This document shows, in pieces, positions 14,517-27,017 of a stretch of DNA of 64,000 bases. The DNA is from Pogonophryne albipinna (lineage: Eukaryota > Chordata > Actinopteri > Perciformes > Artedidraconidae), in the NCBI GenBank assembly GCA_028583405.1, contig CM053243.1, positions 22,904,867-22,968,866 on the forward strand. The letters are read 5' to 3'. The position numbers were made by a program, and so were the translations under genes. The notes beneath the pieces are model-generated. The model had not been told where the DNA came from and did not search any database. It saw nothing but the letters and a program-made list of their open reading frames with translations. Positions within the stretch are counted from its first letter, which is position 1. Every line of letters starts with the position of its first letter.

Positions 14517-17500
14517 CTCCACATCTGCCCCCTAAACGTGGTTTCGGCAGAGTGGTCGAACAGTGAAATGTTGAAATTGGAAAAATATGACCCTTCTTTC
14601 TCTTGAATAGCCGGGAGATAAGCACCCTTTAGCATTGAAGCCAGTGGAGTTTAAGCTTATTATGAATACCTCTCAGAGCGCAGAAGCATGTACTGTAGAA
14701 ATCAAAGGGGGTAATGGGCAGGTAAGCCTGTGTCATTTTAAGGAGGAAGTCAGTTGTGAAATTGTAAAATCACAAGGCCCTGCTGACAATCTCCTGCCCC
14801 TCAGAACACTCTCATGAATGATTTCTAATGGAGGTGGCTATCACATATCTGAAAAAGTTAGAAGTTTGTGAGGCGAAAAGAAAGAAAGTCCAATGCTTAT
14901 CTTCCCATTGATGAAGACTTATAATATTAAGACCATTTGTCCCTCTGATTAAACAGCACGCACGCTGAAGTCCACAAGAATGTGTGATTCTTCACTCGTG
15001 CCCTAAGCTTCCCAAAGTAGACCTGGCTTTGCACTACATTCCTCATGGTTTCATGTTCAATTGGCTGTGAAAGTCCGCAGCGTTACTCTTACATGCTTAT
15101 AAACCATAAAGAAATAAACTGATAAAATCATCCTAATTGTTTTTTTATTGTTTGGGGCATAAGAGCGGCTCATCCCAATTCTGAGTTCCTGCATCTAGCA
15201 ATTGCATATATACTTACATTAGCTGTAGGGTTATAGTAGCATATCCATTTGTCCATTTTCTGCTGCATAGCTTAAGTTATAAAGTTCCTCTTCTGCGTAT
15301 GTTCTGTAAAGATGATATCATAACACGACTGCTCCGAGGCAGCGCATACTCTCATGCTCTTATTTGACAAAGGCATACACACACAGACTAATAGATACTG
15401 TTCTGTTTCTCCTCTGAATATTCATCCATGTTTCCGCATCATCTGCAGGTCTCCTAATCACAGTCACTTCCCCTTTAATCACAGGGCTCTAATTAGGTCC
15501 TAATAAACCATTTTGCCATCCTCTTGGAGCGCCTGTGTCACTCACACATCAAACCCAGAAATACTATATTAAGGGCCTGTCAACCTCAAAGGAAAGCTCC
15601 TCCAGCAGCAGTGATACGGATACTGCAGGCACACCCTCTTACACTAATTGAAATTATCGAAAGCTCCGCTTACATGTGACACTTGGCCATGTCTGAAACC
15701 ATGGCCTGAAGCAGTCAAACGCATGACGTTGGTGCCAGCATCGAGGCTCTACGGCGTTCTCTGATGTCGGGTAATTGTTTTAACCTGAGTGGATATGGCA
15801 CAGGGCCTCATACTATCTGTTCTGCCAAGAGAAGAAAAAAATCTTGCTAGCACTTTTCTCCTCTGTTTCTTCTTCTAATTCAGTCCAGCATAAGCTTCAG
15901 GAAAAACCTCAATGATTCCATGTTAATTTTGGAGAACCAGTGTTGGAGATGATGATCACTGCCCACAAGTTGATAATGATGACTGTTTAATTAGAAGCCT
16001 TTCTTTGGCCTGGCCACAAAGCCAAACTCCTCCACCCTGCAGATGGTAACCAATAAATGTAGCTTTACTGAGGATAAGGAGGAACATTGTACCTCAACAG
16101 TTTACCCTCAACCCTCAACCCCACCCGTAACCAAGGACATAAAGACTTTCTCCTTACTAACACAAAAAATATGCAACCATAGCCCTGCGTGTTGTGATGG
16201 TAAGATTACAGAGCGCCTTCTTTAGCTTATTTCCATGTCGATATTTTTTCAATTAATATTATGTTTTTGGATGAATTGAAGGTTGTCAGATTGGATGCAT
16301 AAAGTTTAATGACAGCGGTCTTCATTTGTCTTTTGCTAAATATCGACTCAACATTATGTTTTTATGGATATTTTTAGGCATCACAAATGCAATTGGTTAG
16401 AGTTAGGGAAACGCTGAGGTCAGGGATACATCATGGTTAAGGTTGGGAAACTAAAACACTTTGTTTGGGTTGGCAGAAATATCATGATCATGGTAAATAT
16501 TTAAAAAATCAACTGTGATGGGATGCCTCCACCCTGTGACTTTACACTGCGGTAGGACAAACTAACTCTGCGATCAAGTTTTGATAGTGAACGTAAATCG
16601 CTATTGCAAATTAGCAGCATATGAAAATAATTGTAGGAGGGAGGGTTGTTGAGGTCATTTGTATATATTTGTATGCAGTCTGCAGGCTCATTAATTTTGA
16701 TCGTACAATATTCCAGCAAAAGCAAAAGATCAATCTTTCTAAACATTCAATCTAAACATCTTAAGTCCTTAATACTTGTTCCACGATGTCATTCCACTCT
16801 CCTCAGCAAAGTTTTTACTAACTGTCCTGTCTAGCGGAAAAAATACCGAGTGTTAGTGTTCGTCAGTAAGGACCACCCCTCCCATCTTCCACTAGTGCCC
16901 CTCAGTCTAGTCCTCACCCACCTCTTGTCAATCATCCTCCCCTACCAGAGGTTTCTACACCCATACTGCCTGGCAGAAACAGCACTGTGTATTGTGTGTG
17001 TGTCTTTGTATGTGTCTAGATTTTATGTGGGTGGGTGGCGTGTGCCAGAGTGGCTATCCCCTCAGTTTGTCAAAGAGGCTCATGGGAAATATACTGCATT
17101 GGCCAAACCACAGGCTTTCTCTGTCATTTCAGCAGATTTCTCTTTTTAGTCCCATTCAAGAAAGTGATTATCATAGACGCAACTTTTCGATTTATTCTTT
17201 GAGCTCGTCGGATGTCGCGAGGGCGGGACGACCAGTGGCATCAGAGGAACTGCACAGCTCATTTCCACACACACACACACACAAACAGAGTAAACAGAGA
17301 AAGCAGCGGCTTTAACACAGGCTTTCTGGGCTTTCCTCAATGTAGCTGCAGTTGGGCCAACCCGGAGTTACGTAGTTTCACCTAGACTGCAAAATGTTTC
17401 CACTGTATTCAACAGTTTTTTCTAAAGCATGTTTGTTAATTCATGAACCCTTAAAGAAAAAGAACATAATGTAAATTCAAATTCTGGTTATTAAGAAAGG

Positions 17501-19621
17501 TAATATTTTCCAATTGCACAAGTAGACAGAGTGATGGATAAAGTTTCTCCAGCATTAACCATGTACCCGCAGTAGTGAGGGAAGGAATATGTGCCATTTG
17601 GAAACAAGTGAGAGGGGAAAAGGCAACCACTGCTTTGATGCCACCACTCGGTTTATTTCCACCCAATAAGTACAGTACCCAATAAGTAATCTCAACAACC
17701 TTGAGAATACAAGATTTCCCCTGGGAACAATAGACAATGTGTGGTTCAGGAGAAAAGTCAATGTCTTACTTAGACAAAAGGAGACTGAATATGATGTACT
17801 TACACATAATCAGAAGGGTCTGATGCAGCGTGTACACTAACATCATGATTTGAGATAGAGAGAGAATACCAAAGACAGACAGAGAGCAAGAGAAAGCTTG
17901 TGGTCGCGTCTGCTGAAGTCATTTTCTCATAATGAACATGAAGGGCAAAGCCTTGTAACACATCCAAGTCGGTGTAAAAAAATTATTCCGAAAGGAAACA
18001 AAAGACCGAGGCAGAAGAGATGCTATGGTTAACTTCATCAAAACTTTAGCCACAAGACCGTTTCCATCAATCCCCCCACCCTCCGTCTTTGTCACTTTGA
18101 TTTATTTTTGGCATCAAACATCAGCATTTTCCACAGGAAAAACTGTTGGGAATCTGTTTTCTGGCCCAATAAGTCTTGTCTTTTCCAAAACTTCTTGCCT
18201 GTTTTAGATGTCACAGTAGCAGCTCCATGATGCAACTGGTTGATCAGTATTTGTTTCCATCCAAGAGGGCTGACACATTATCTGGAGAGCTTGGAATTCA
18301 GCTGCAGCAAAAAAAATAAGTAGTTTTTTAGAGGCCTGTCTTGAAACGTATGTATTGAATGTACTGACAGCAACGAGTAAATGTTAAGGTTAAAGATTTG
18401 TATCGAAAAATATATTTTGTTGTTAATATTGAATGTATTGTCTTTCAGACCATTATGGAATTACATGGTGAAGGTGCTCTAGTCAAATATCTTGAACAGT
18501 AAAAATAGCGAATCATGGCCATGTCAACACCATACCATTGTGCGTTCAAATCACATATCTCGAAAGTATGTGGATCAACACATTTGCAAACACTGTAAGA
18601 GGACACACACAAATGTGCACACAGTAATGTAGAGTTGCCAATCTGATAGGAAACCAATCGTGAGCCAACAAAACGGCTCCCAGTCTTCTAAAGGCTGGAC
18701 CGCAGAGTAAAGAGGCCAGAGCAGCTAGCTTAGTCACAACTAAACGGAGCATATTTTACATTGTGTGTCGATCAGGCTGGCTTTCAACCTCCACCAACTG
18801 GATAATGTCTAATCGTTCAGCTTTTACAGATGCGGGACCCTGTGTTTGGATATAAAAATAACTATTGCCTTCAATAGGGTTATTCATAACAAAAAGTAAA
18901 TCCAAAGACTGTAGGTTTTCCATGCCATACTTGTGCTATTTCTCCCTTATGAGAGGATGAGGTTTAATGGCCTTCTTTCACATTATTTTACACAAATTCT
19001 CAGCGTCACAGCTGCCCATCTTGGCTCAAGTGATATTTTCAGAGTGTCCTTTAACGCTTCCTCCAAGGCACTGGCTGGCCCATGGGAGGACCTGATCCAA
19101 GCACAATGGGGGGATCACAAGGAAAAAGGCTTGTTGTGGCGCTTTTGTGTCAGAGCAGCGCAAAAACCCGCATTACACTAATCTCTTTTCCCTTGTTCAC
19201 TCACAAGACACAATCTTAGGTCTTCAGAGCTTCTCCAATTCTAGTAGGACAGAAATCACTAGGGGCAAAAGATCACAGCAACTTCCCCCTGTTCTTATTA
19301 TAATACTCCCAGCATCCAGCAGCAAGGTCACTCAAAAAGTTTAGTTTGTATATCTGTCTATCTATTAAAAGTTCAAAGATTGATAAAAAGGTTGGTGTGA
19401 CTGCAGTCAGTAAAAGCTGTTTCTGAGTCAAAGTAAAAAAAGAATTACTGCACGGCTCTCTCAAACTGTAGCTCACAAAATGGTTCCCACAGAAAAAGAA
19501 AAATGGCTTTGGATTATGTACCCAAAAGGACCATGGCCCGACATCAGTGTTTGTTTAAAATTCAGTTTTAACCACCTGCACTCTTTTCACACAACAGTTA
19601 TCAGCCTTGGTCCATATGCTG

Positions 19622-19623
<2 letters not shown>

Positions 19624-19673
<50 letters not shown>
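19624..19673. repeat. (TG)n microsatellite
   Basis: About 25 uninterrupted TG units. Confidence 0.95.
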
Positions 19674-19676
<3 letters not shown>

Positions 19677-22600
19677 GGACTCAAATCCACCACATTTTAA
19701 TTACTGCCCGGCTGCAGTGTGCGCCTCTTTGATATGGAAATAAAGGCAACCATCTTCACACTGCCACTGTACAAATCTTCATTTGATTCATAAAAAACAA
19801 TGAGCCCGACTAATTCCAGCACCTGATCACAGTCCCAGACCTGTGTCAGAAACACGTGGCCACCAAGGGCCCACCAATTAATTCTACATATTAATCTGTG
19901 ATTTAAAAAAATCAACAGAAGCTACTTACCATAGCCTAGACTGTTGCATTTTGATGTCAAAGTTAATTATGCACAACTATGCTATGGACTAAGAGAAAAT
20001 GTCCAATTATTTTTTTGAAAAACATTTTCGGTGGTAGAGTGAATGATACAGATCAAAATGGGCCACTTAGGTTACTTGTGCAATTATGCCGCTCCTGTGA
20101 AGATACACATATTTTGATTTTTTTTTCATCTGTAATCCTTTAATGTCAGCAATGCTGTTCACTTACAGCAGCCAGAGGGACACGGATATCTAATAGAGCA
20201 GAAAAAACTGCCCCATGCCCGTGTCGATGTTTAGTGCTGGAGCACATAGGTGCCATTTGTTTCTGAATGAAAGAATACCGTGTACTCAAGTTTAAACCTT
20301 TCACATTAGAGAAACGTGGATACAATTGTAAATGCTTTAGATTATCCTTAAACAACATTGTATATTACATCGTTGTATTACGCTGCCTCGACTTCCTCTC
20401 AGCTTTTTCGTGTAAAACGGTGACTTGTGGAGGCGATATCCCCAATGTAAGCTCGTAATAACCCAGTTGAAGGTTGATTTCATTGCTATTTCTCCTCTAC
20501 AAGAAGTGACAATTGATCACATTTAGAAAAACCACAATTTCCTCCTGTACAAGCACAAATCCTATCCATCCAAACAGAACACATCTACACCGTACTGGTT
20601 TTCTTAAAGCCACGAAGCCTCAAAAACCTGAACTACCAAATGTACTTTAGAGTACACAGAGAGGCATACATTCATTATACATAACACTGTGCATCGGCTA
20701 ATCACTATGTCGCGTTAGGCATCGTGACAGAAGTGACATGTTACCAACATGACAGAAACTTCTTGTTGAAGGGGACAAATTAGCCTAAAAAAATACTATG
20801 GCATGTTCCCATCAATTTTGATCATTGTTGAAATGTTCTAAAGCAAATTAGATAACACTTAGAAAGACATATGTCACAACATGTGCTGCCACATTTACTA
20901 TCTCCTGCAGTCCTCCACCCTCCTGCTGCCCCCCTCCTCTACCTTTACCAGGCCTGCTGTTGTTTACCTCTTCTCATCTTGTTTATCATCAGGTCTCCGC
21001 CGCTCCCTCCACTACCACATAGCGAGGGAGACATAGTACCTGTGCACCCCCACCCCCACCTCTATAGCTTCCACCTCCCTGCTCACATCCCGGCAGCAGC
21101 CTGTCACTTGCAACAAAAAAGCTGTATTTCTGCAGAACACCGTATATATGGAAAGATAACACAATGCGTACGGTCTCAGTTATTTGGTCTAAATGGCATC
21201 TGGTCTGGAGACAAAGCGTGGCTTTTTAGATTTTTGACGCTTCAAATCAAAATCAACAGCAGTGTTTTTCCAAGTAAAGAAGACATTATATTGCAAAATA
21301 TCTGACAGGGGGAAAGTATCACTCATGCATGCACACACACTGAGGAGGTGTACATAGGGCTAACACACACACGTACAGAGAGAGAGAGCAGCACTGTACA
21401 CTTATACAACAAGAGCCGTTTTAGAAAGATTTAATTCTAGGGAGACCTGGAGCAACGTACTCATAACTTTGTATTAATAGTCTATACAGTATCACACAAA
21501 TTGTTATATTGTGTGTGACATTGTTCAAATCACAAAACATTATTATAATTTATAGTCCAATTGCAGAATTAGGTCCTTGAAATCAGTTTATCGTGAGTTG
21601 GAATTGGTTGTAATTTCAAAGAATAATTTTTGGCAGAGTAAAACCTACAGTAACCAGTACTCTCATTTCACATCACTGTGTGGCGTTTACAGAAATTATA
21701 TTTGTTTTTGAAGCAGTGACATAAAGAAACCCTTTTAGAATTACAAAAATACATCTTTGAGCTCAACACTGATGAAGGGACTCTAAGTAGAGAGAGTCAC
21801 AGTTATAATACTATTCCCAATGGAAAACATCTGCTGTTTATTATAAATAATTAGATTCACCTTCTGTATAAAGAGTAGAAGCTGAAGGCATCAATGTGCA
21901 CATACAGGTGAGCTATATGAAAAACAATATCACTTTAAGCATGTTTCTTACTGAATCGCTCTCTCTTTCCCTCCCTACTTCCCTCCTGCCTTTTCTTTGA
22001 TCCCACTAATTGCTGGCACAAGAGCTTAGTTAAAACAAATCCTACCTTCAGATGATGAGGACAGGTAAAAGTCGAGCTACAAGTCAATTCAGTTCATGGC
22101 AAAAAAATTCAGATGGGCTAATTCACAACAACATTTCTCTTCCACTCAATAGAACAAATAACAACAAAAAAAGGCTTAATCTCAATGTATAATGATGAAA
22201 GAAAATCTCAGTAGCAAAGTTGCTCTTGCAACACGGGAGACATTGGACTTGGACAGAGTGCAGGATGTGTTTAGACAAGTGAGCCAGGTGGCTTCTCCCT
22301 TCATGCCAAAATAAAAGTCCTAAAAATCTTTGAACTTACTCAGCGTTAGCGAGTATATATCTTATGCTGAGTCCAGGTTGGAAATGCTGCCTTTCTCAGT
22401 CTTGCAAAAAGCTCAAGATCCACCTGAAGATTAGTCCTTCAAAATACAGAAAATGTGTAAGGCCAGTCAGTGTGAATTATGATAGACATTATTGCCCTGC
22501 AGTTCAGTATCACGTACCAACAAATTGCCAGTCTTTAGTTTTTGATTAATGTTTAAATCAGAGACAGTTACTGTGAAATGTCCCGGGCAACACTGATTAA

Positions 22601-24199
22601 ACAGCAAGGATTGTTTCAAGGAATCCCATTGCCAAAACTATAGGAATATTTTTCAATATTTAAGTTGTGTGTTAAAACTGCAAACATGTTTAGAAAGGAA
22701 GAATGTAGCCTAAATAATTATAGACGGTTGTTTCTCTGCAAGAAATGTAAGTAAGATATTATAAATAAGAGCCAAGTGCGGTTGTGTGTGGCATCAAAGG
22801 GCTCTAATGCCGCTTTTCACTCTTCCCCTCTCGCTCTTTCAGGCAGCGACACGCTGAGCTGCACAAGCCGTCAGAGACAAACTCTTCTGGAGACAGAGCC
22901 GAGTGTCCCTGTATAGCAATCAGGACAATGTGCTGAATGGGCAGTCTAATTATAAATGTGCCATTTAGACTCGCATTTGGTCTCCGGAACCTTATTACCT
23001 TATGAGGGAACCTGCGTTCACAGATACAGGAAGAGCAACTGTTCAAAACAAAATACCACAAGGATAGAAAGTTTACTGCGACCCCTCGAGAATGTGCTTT
23101 TGTTGAGTTTTAAGGAGAGATCATTTACAGTAATTAGCCACAGGTGCGTTATTAGCGTGGTCACGCGACGCATGTGATCATCGTTTAATTGATAGAAAAA
23201 TGACACAACTGCACTACTCAAATTAAGTTTGTAAGTGTTTTCATCGCATAATATATATGTGTATTAAAATGTTATTAGGAATCCCGCAGCCGCTTTATAA
23301 AGGCTTGTTTGTGTTAGGGAGTGTCTCATTTTGGGGAAACATCTTAAAATGAGGGATCAACTCTGCGATGTCAATACCATGTTTCATTTATGATATTTTA
23401 ATAATATTTTAACAAGCGTAAAAATATATTTATTAAGTTTGCACAACATTACAATTTCTCGGAGACATTATATTTTTAAATAAAATCTAAAACAAACCAG
23501 ATCAAAGTTTATTCTCTGCACTAAAAATATCTAAACTATAATTGTCTTTTTAAAGGCCAAATGGTTAATGTATAAATGGTCTCAAATAAAATGTCAAAAT
23601 GTGTCTAATGTAAGAAAGCAATTACTCCTTATGATATTAAACACATTTGCACTTTTAACAAGAGATCCTCTGTTCGGTCCGGAGCTCCGGGCTTCACAGA
23701 CTTCGGCTTGAATGGAAAACTGTCTGTTGAAGTACATCTTCTCTAAATGGACAAGCCGTGCGATTGTTGAATTTAATTTATGGCTTATGCATTCTTTAGA
23801 GGTCAATTCCCCTGACCCTCCGAGAAAGTTAAGGAAGAACACATTCCCAGGCTATACGGGGGCCAGAAACTCGGTTTTTGTCAATAAAAAAAACAGAAAG
23901 TAATCTACGGATGAAAATCAGTTCTGGGGGCAAAGTGGCCCGAGCGCTATAAAGGTAGCCTATATGAGATGTGCAAAAGCTTCAAATAAACGTGTCCCCC
24001 TCACATGCAGAGGGGAACCCTACCAGGCTGCACGTCATTGTCAATGAATAGTACCGCTGTGTGGACAGAAGGGAAACTGCCACCAGCTGAAGAAAGTTAC
24101 GGGACATGTAAACACAAACACCAAAGCGCTGTAAACATGAAACTATTTAACAGTTAAGTAAGATTTGCTACTTGTTTGTGAGGTTAAGTGTAAATGTTC

Positions 24200-25060
24200 T
24201 CGGTGACAGAGGTCCGGTTTGTGTGTTAAGGCAGTCCGCTGAGTCCGCTCGCGCGGCTTCACGCTGCTGAAATAAACAAAGCAAAAACGAGATATCAAAC
24301 CTTTAAAGCTGGTTGAGGTTGTCTCGGGATATAGTTCTAATGAAGTTAGGTGTTAGATTTAACGCAGATTCGCCGATTCTGAGTTGAACCCGAGCGCCTC
24401 GGAGCCAGCCACTCTCGTCTCGCGTTTACTCCGCTTGTTTTGGTGAAAGCGACGCATCAAATAATCACAATACTGAAAGTTTGACAATCATTTCCCCCGT
24501 TGGAAAAATGTGCGAACTCGTTTAAGCTCAAAACATGAATAACTTTCTTAAATTGTTTTAAAGCGAAACGCGCGCACTGTGCCGGAACAGTTCACTGACA
24601 GCGCGCTCGACTTTTAGGATTCAGCAATAAAACACAAGGTGAAAATATCAGAATAACATAGAGCATGTTGAAAAGTACAGCAAACGTGTTGTTTACCTTG
24701 ATGATCTGAGTCGTGGAGAAGTTGTGTATTCGTCCTTTTCCGTGCGTAAACACTATACTAAACGCTACACTGTAGAAATGATCACTGAGCTATCTGTTGA
24801 GCGAAAACTTAAGTGTGCTCACACGGGGCCATATGAGGGGATCGTGTACTCTGAAGTTCAGCTGTCCAAAACTACAAGTAGCTTTTGTTGTTCGCCTATC
24901 TGTTCTTTATCTCGCTCTCTCTCACTCAGACAGGAGAAGACGATGGGTAGAGCTGCTGTCAATCTTGGCAATCAATGCGCGCAGCCATGTCGCAAGTATT
25001 CAAAGCATTTCCCGTCGTGCAACATCAGAAAGTGAGTGGCCAGGGCATTGATCTGAGGAA
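24200..25060 (-). promoter_or_regulatory. CpG-rich block, candidate promoter / first exon
   Basis: CpG-rich against AT-rich surroundings (gtccgctcgcgcggc at 24245, gcgaaacgcgcgcactg at 24563, acagcgcgctcgac at 24598, aatgcgcgcagcc at 24974). A minus-strand splice-donor match CATCAAG/gtaaac at 24691-24697 would end a first exon running from about 25000 to 24697. Most likely a promoter of a gene transcribed leftward. sox6 is the synteny-based guess. Confidence 0.45.
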
Positions 25061-25095
25061 GGCAAAGAGGCAGGACTCCCCCCTCCTCCTCCCAG

Positions 25096-25136
25096 ACAAG
25101 AGATGCGAGAGAGAGGGGGGGGGAGAGAGAGAGAGA
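25096..25136. repeat. GA/G purine tract
   Basis: Gagagaga and an eight-G run, immediately right of the CpG-rich block. A similar (GA)n lies at 26657-26690. Confidence 0.85.
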
Positions 25137-26574
25137 TTTGTGGCGAAATAAAAGTGGAGACAGGGAGGATGGTTGTAACTGCCCGCAGTTTAGTCCGTTT
25201 AATAAGCTTACTTAGATGAACACTACTTACAGGCGCAGCGACTGCAAAGTTAAGGATGACTTTTTCCCTTATAGAGGTGCAACACTTTGAGTGACAAAGC
25301 AACACTTTTGAAATAGCCTCACGTAGCCTACTGAACTCTCCAACTTCCTTGAAAGTGTTTAAAGATTAGGCTACCGTTTCTTTGGAGGAAAATGTGTTCA
25401 GCTGACATGAGATAATAAGAGCAGGTGAGACTCACTAAAAGGGCAGCAGGGACTCGTGTAAACGTGTGTGATACAACAGTATTTATTTTTCATAAATACA
25501 GTCACCACCTAAGTTAAATCTACAAATGTTTTCCTTTGTAATACGTTATTTAACGACCATGTGAAAAAAACATTTAGATGTACTAACCAGAGGTTTGCAG
25601 CTTCTCTTCAGATGTCTGCATATTTCTTGGACTGAATGTATATTATGCTCTTTTGAAAAGATAAAATATATTTTTGACAGATTTTCCTATAAAGAGTACT
25701 TGCAACGTTACTCTCGTCATGTAGAGTGTTAAACATTTATTTCCACGCACCCATATTATTTGATGAATACATGTTTTGATTCCTAGAAATGGTACACAAT
25801 TAAAGTAGGCTATCCTCATGACATGCTCAAAATTTAGAATTATATAATTGTATTAATGGACCGATTTTCAATATAAAAATGATAGTTCTCTAATTGATTA
25901 GAATAATGTAACGTGGGTAAAAGTTATTTTCCAGCATCAAATTGAACGTTTTACTTTCATTTTTGTATTTGTTGTATGTATAAAATCTATAAAATGTCTG
26001 TATAAAATCCAAGAAGATATTTTTTCTAGAACATAATTTAAGATACCAAATGTGTTAACTCACTACCTTAATGTAAACACTTCATATTATGCTAGACCTT
26101 AACATTCAATTATATAAATCCTGTATTGTGTTTCAAAGCAGATCCGGGACCAGCCGTTTGACATCTGAAATGACAGTAAAGGTCCATCGGCTGACCTAGG
26201 AAACCCACAGGTTGAGATCTCTCGCTAAAACAGAGGCTTTTACAATGAGACACTTCTCTGTTTTGAATGAAAATGTGTTTGAAATTATCAGCTGAACTTG
26301 GAAGAGGCCCCACATATGTCAAACACACGAAATAAATGTCAATGGAGAAGAGCACAAAACAGAGAAGAGTCACAAATGAAAAACAAGAGCGAGACAACTG
26401 ATGGAAAAGTTGTAATCTAAAAATCAGCAGCAGCCTTTTCTGACATACAAAAATAAACCCAGTATAGCCTACTTTACAGCATTTACCCACTATGAATTCG
26501 CTTTGCCACACGCCTAAAGTGTCACAACAGCAGACTATCATGGATCACACAAAATAAATAAGAAAGTTACTTAC

Positions 26575-26630
26575 AAAGACAGGAGACAGCGGGATGAAAT
26601 TCTGATTGTTAACTGCAGAGTCACATAGAG
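26575..26630 (-). other. Candidate non-coding (5' UTR) exon b, minus strand
   Basis: 56 bp with a very strong acceptor (ttctcctccctcttgcag) and consensus donor (CTGTCTTT/gtaagt). If spliced after exon c, the joined frame stops early (TCT ATG TGA), which fits untranslated sequence. Confidence 0.42.
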
Positions 26631-26958
26631 CTGCAAGAGGGAGGAGAAGCACAGAAAGAGAGAGAGAGAGAGAGGAAGAGAGAGATGGGGGTGTGAGGGG
26701 GGGATTGGCCACATCAGCTCACATTCCCTTCCTTTTTTTTTGTTCAAGGTGAAGTAAAACGCACCACATCTCCATGAAGAAGAATCTCAATTATCAATTT
26801 GTCTCAATTCATTTAGTTTTGGGTTCAAGTTTTAAATATCCACTTATTTCTTTATGCTCAGTTTAATTTGCTAAAAAAATTGCCAATGGTAAAAACGAGA
26901 AAGAAGGGAACATAAAAGAATATAAAAACAGAATAGATAAAAGGAAAGTAAGACTTAC

Positions 26959-27017
26959 CTATCCGAAATGAACTTTTGTTTCTGTAGTTCTGCGGACCCT
27001 TTGAGCACCTCCTGAGA
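26959..27017 (-). other. Candidate non-coding (5' UTR) exon c, minus strand
   Basis: 59 bp between a pyrimidine-rich acceptor (ttagttttccattgttcag) and a near-perfect donor (GGATAG/gtaagtct). It may instead be a first exon starting further right. No recognisable protein. It precedes the similar candidate at 26575 in transcription order. Confidence 0.4.

Noticed and set aside
26110..26541. 143-codon minus-strand frame next to the 5' exon candidates
   Set aside because: No recognisable domain or start context, and it ends within AT-rich DNA. Cys/Phe-rich content is typical of chance frames here.
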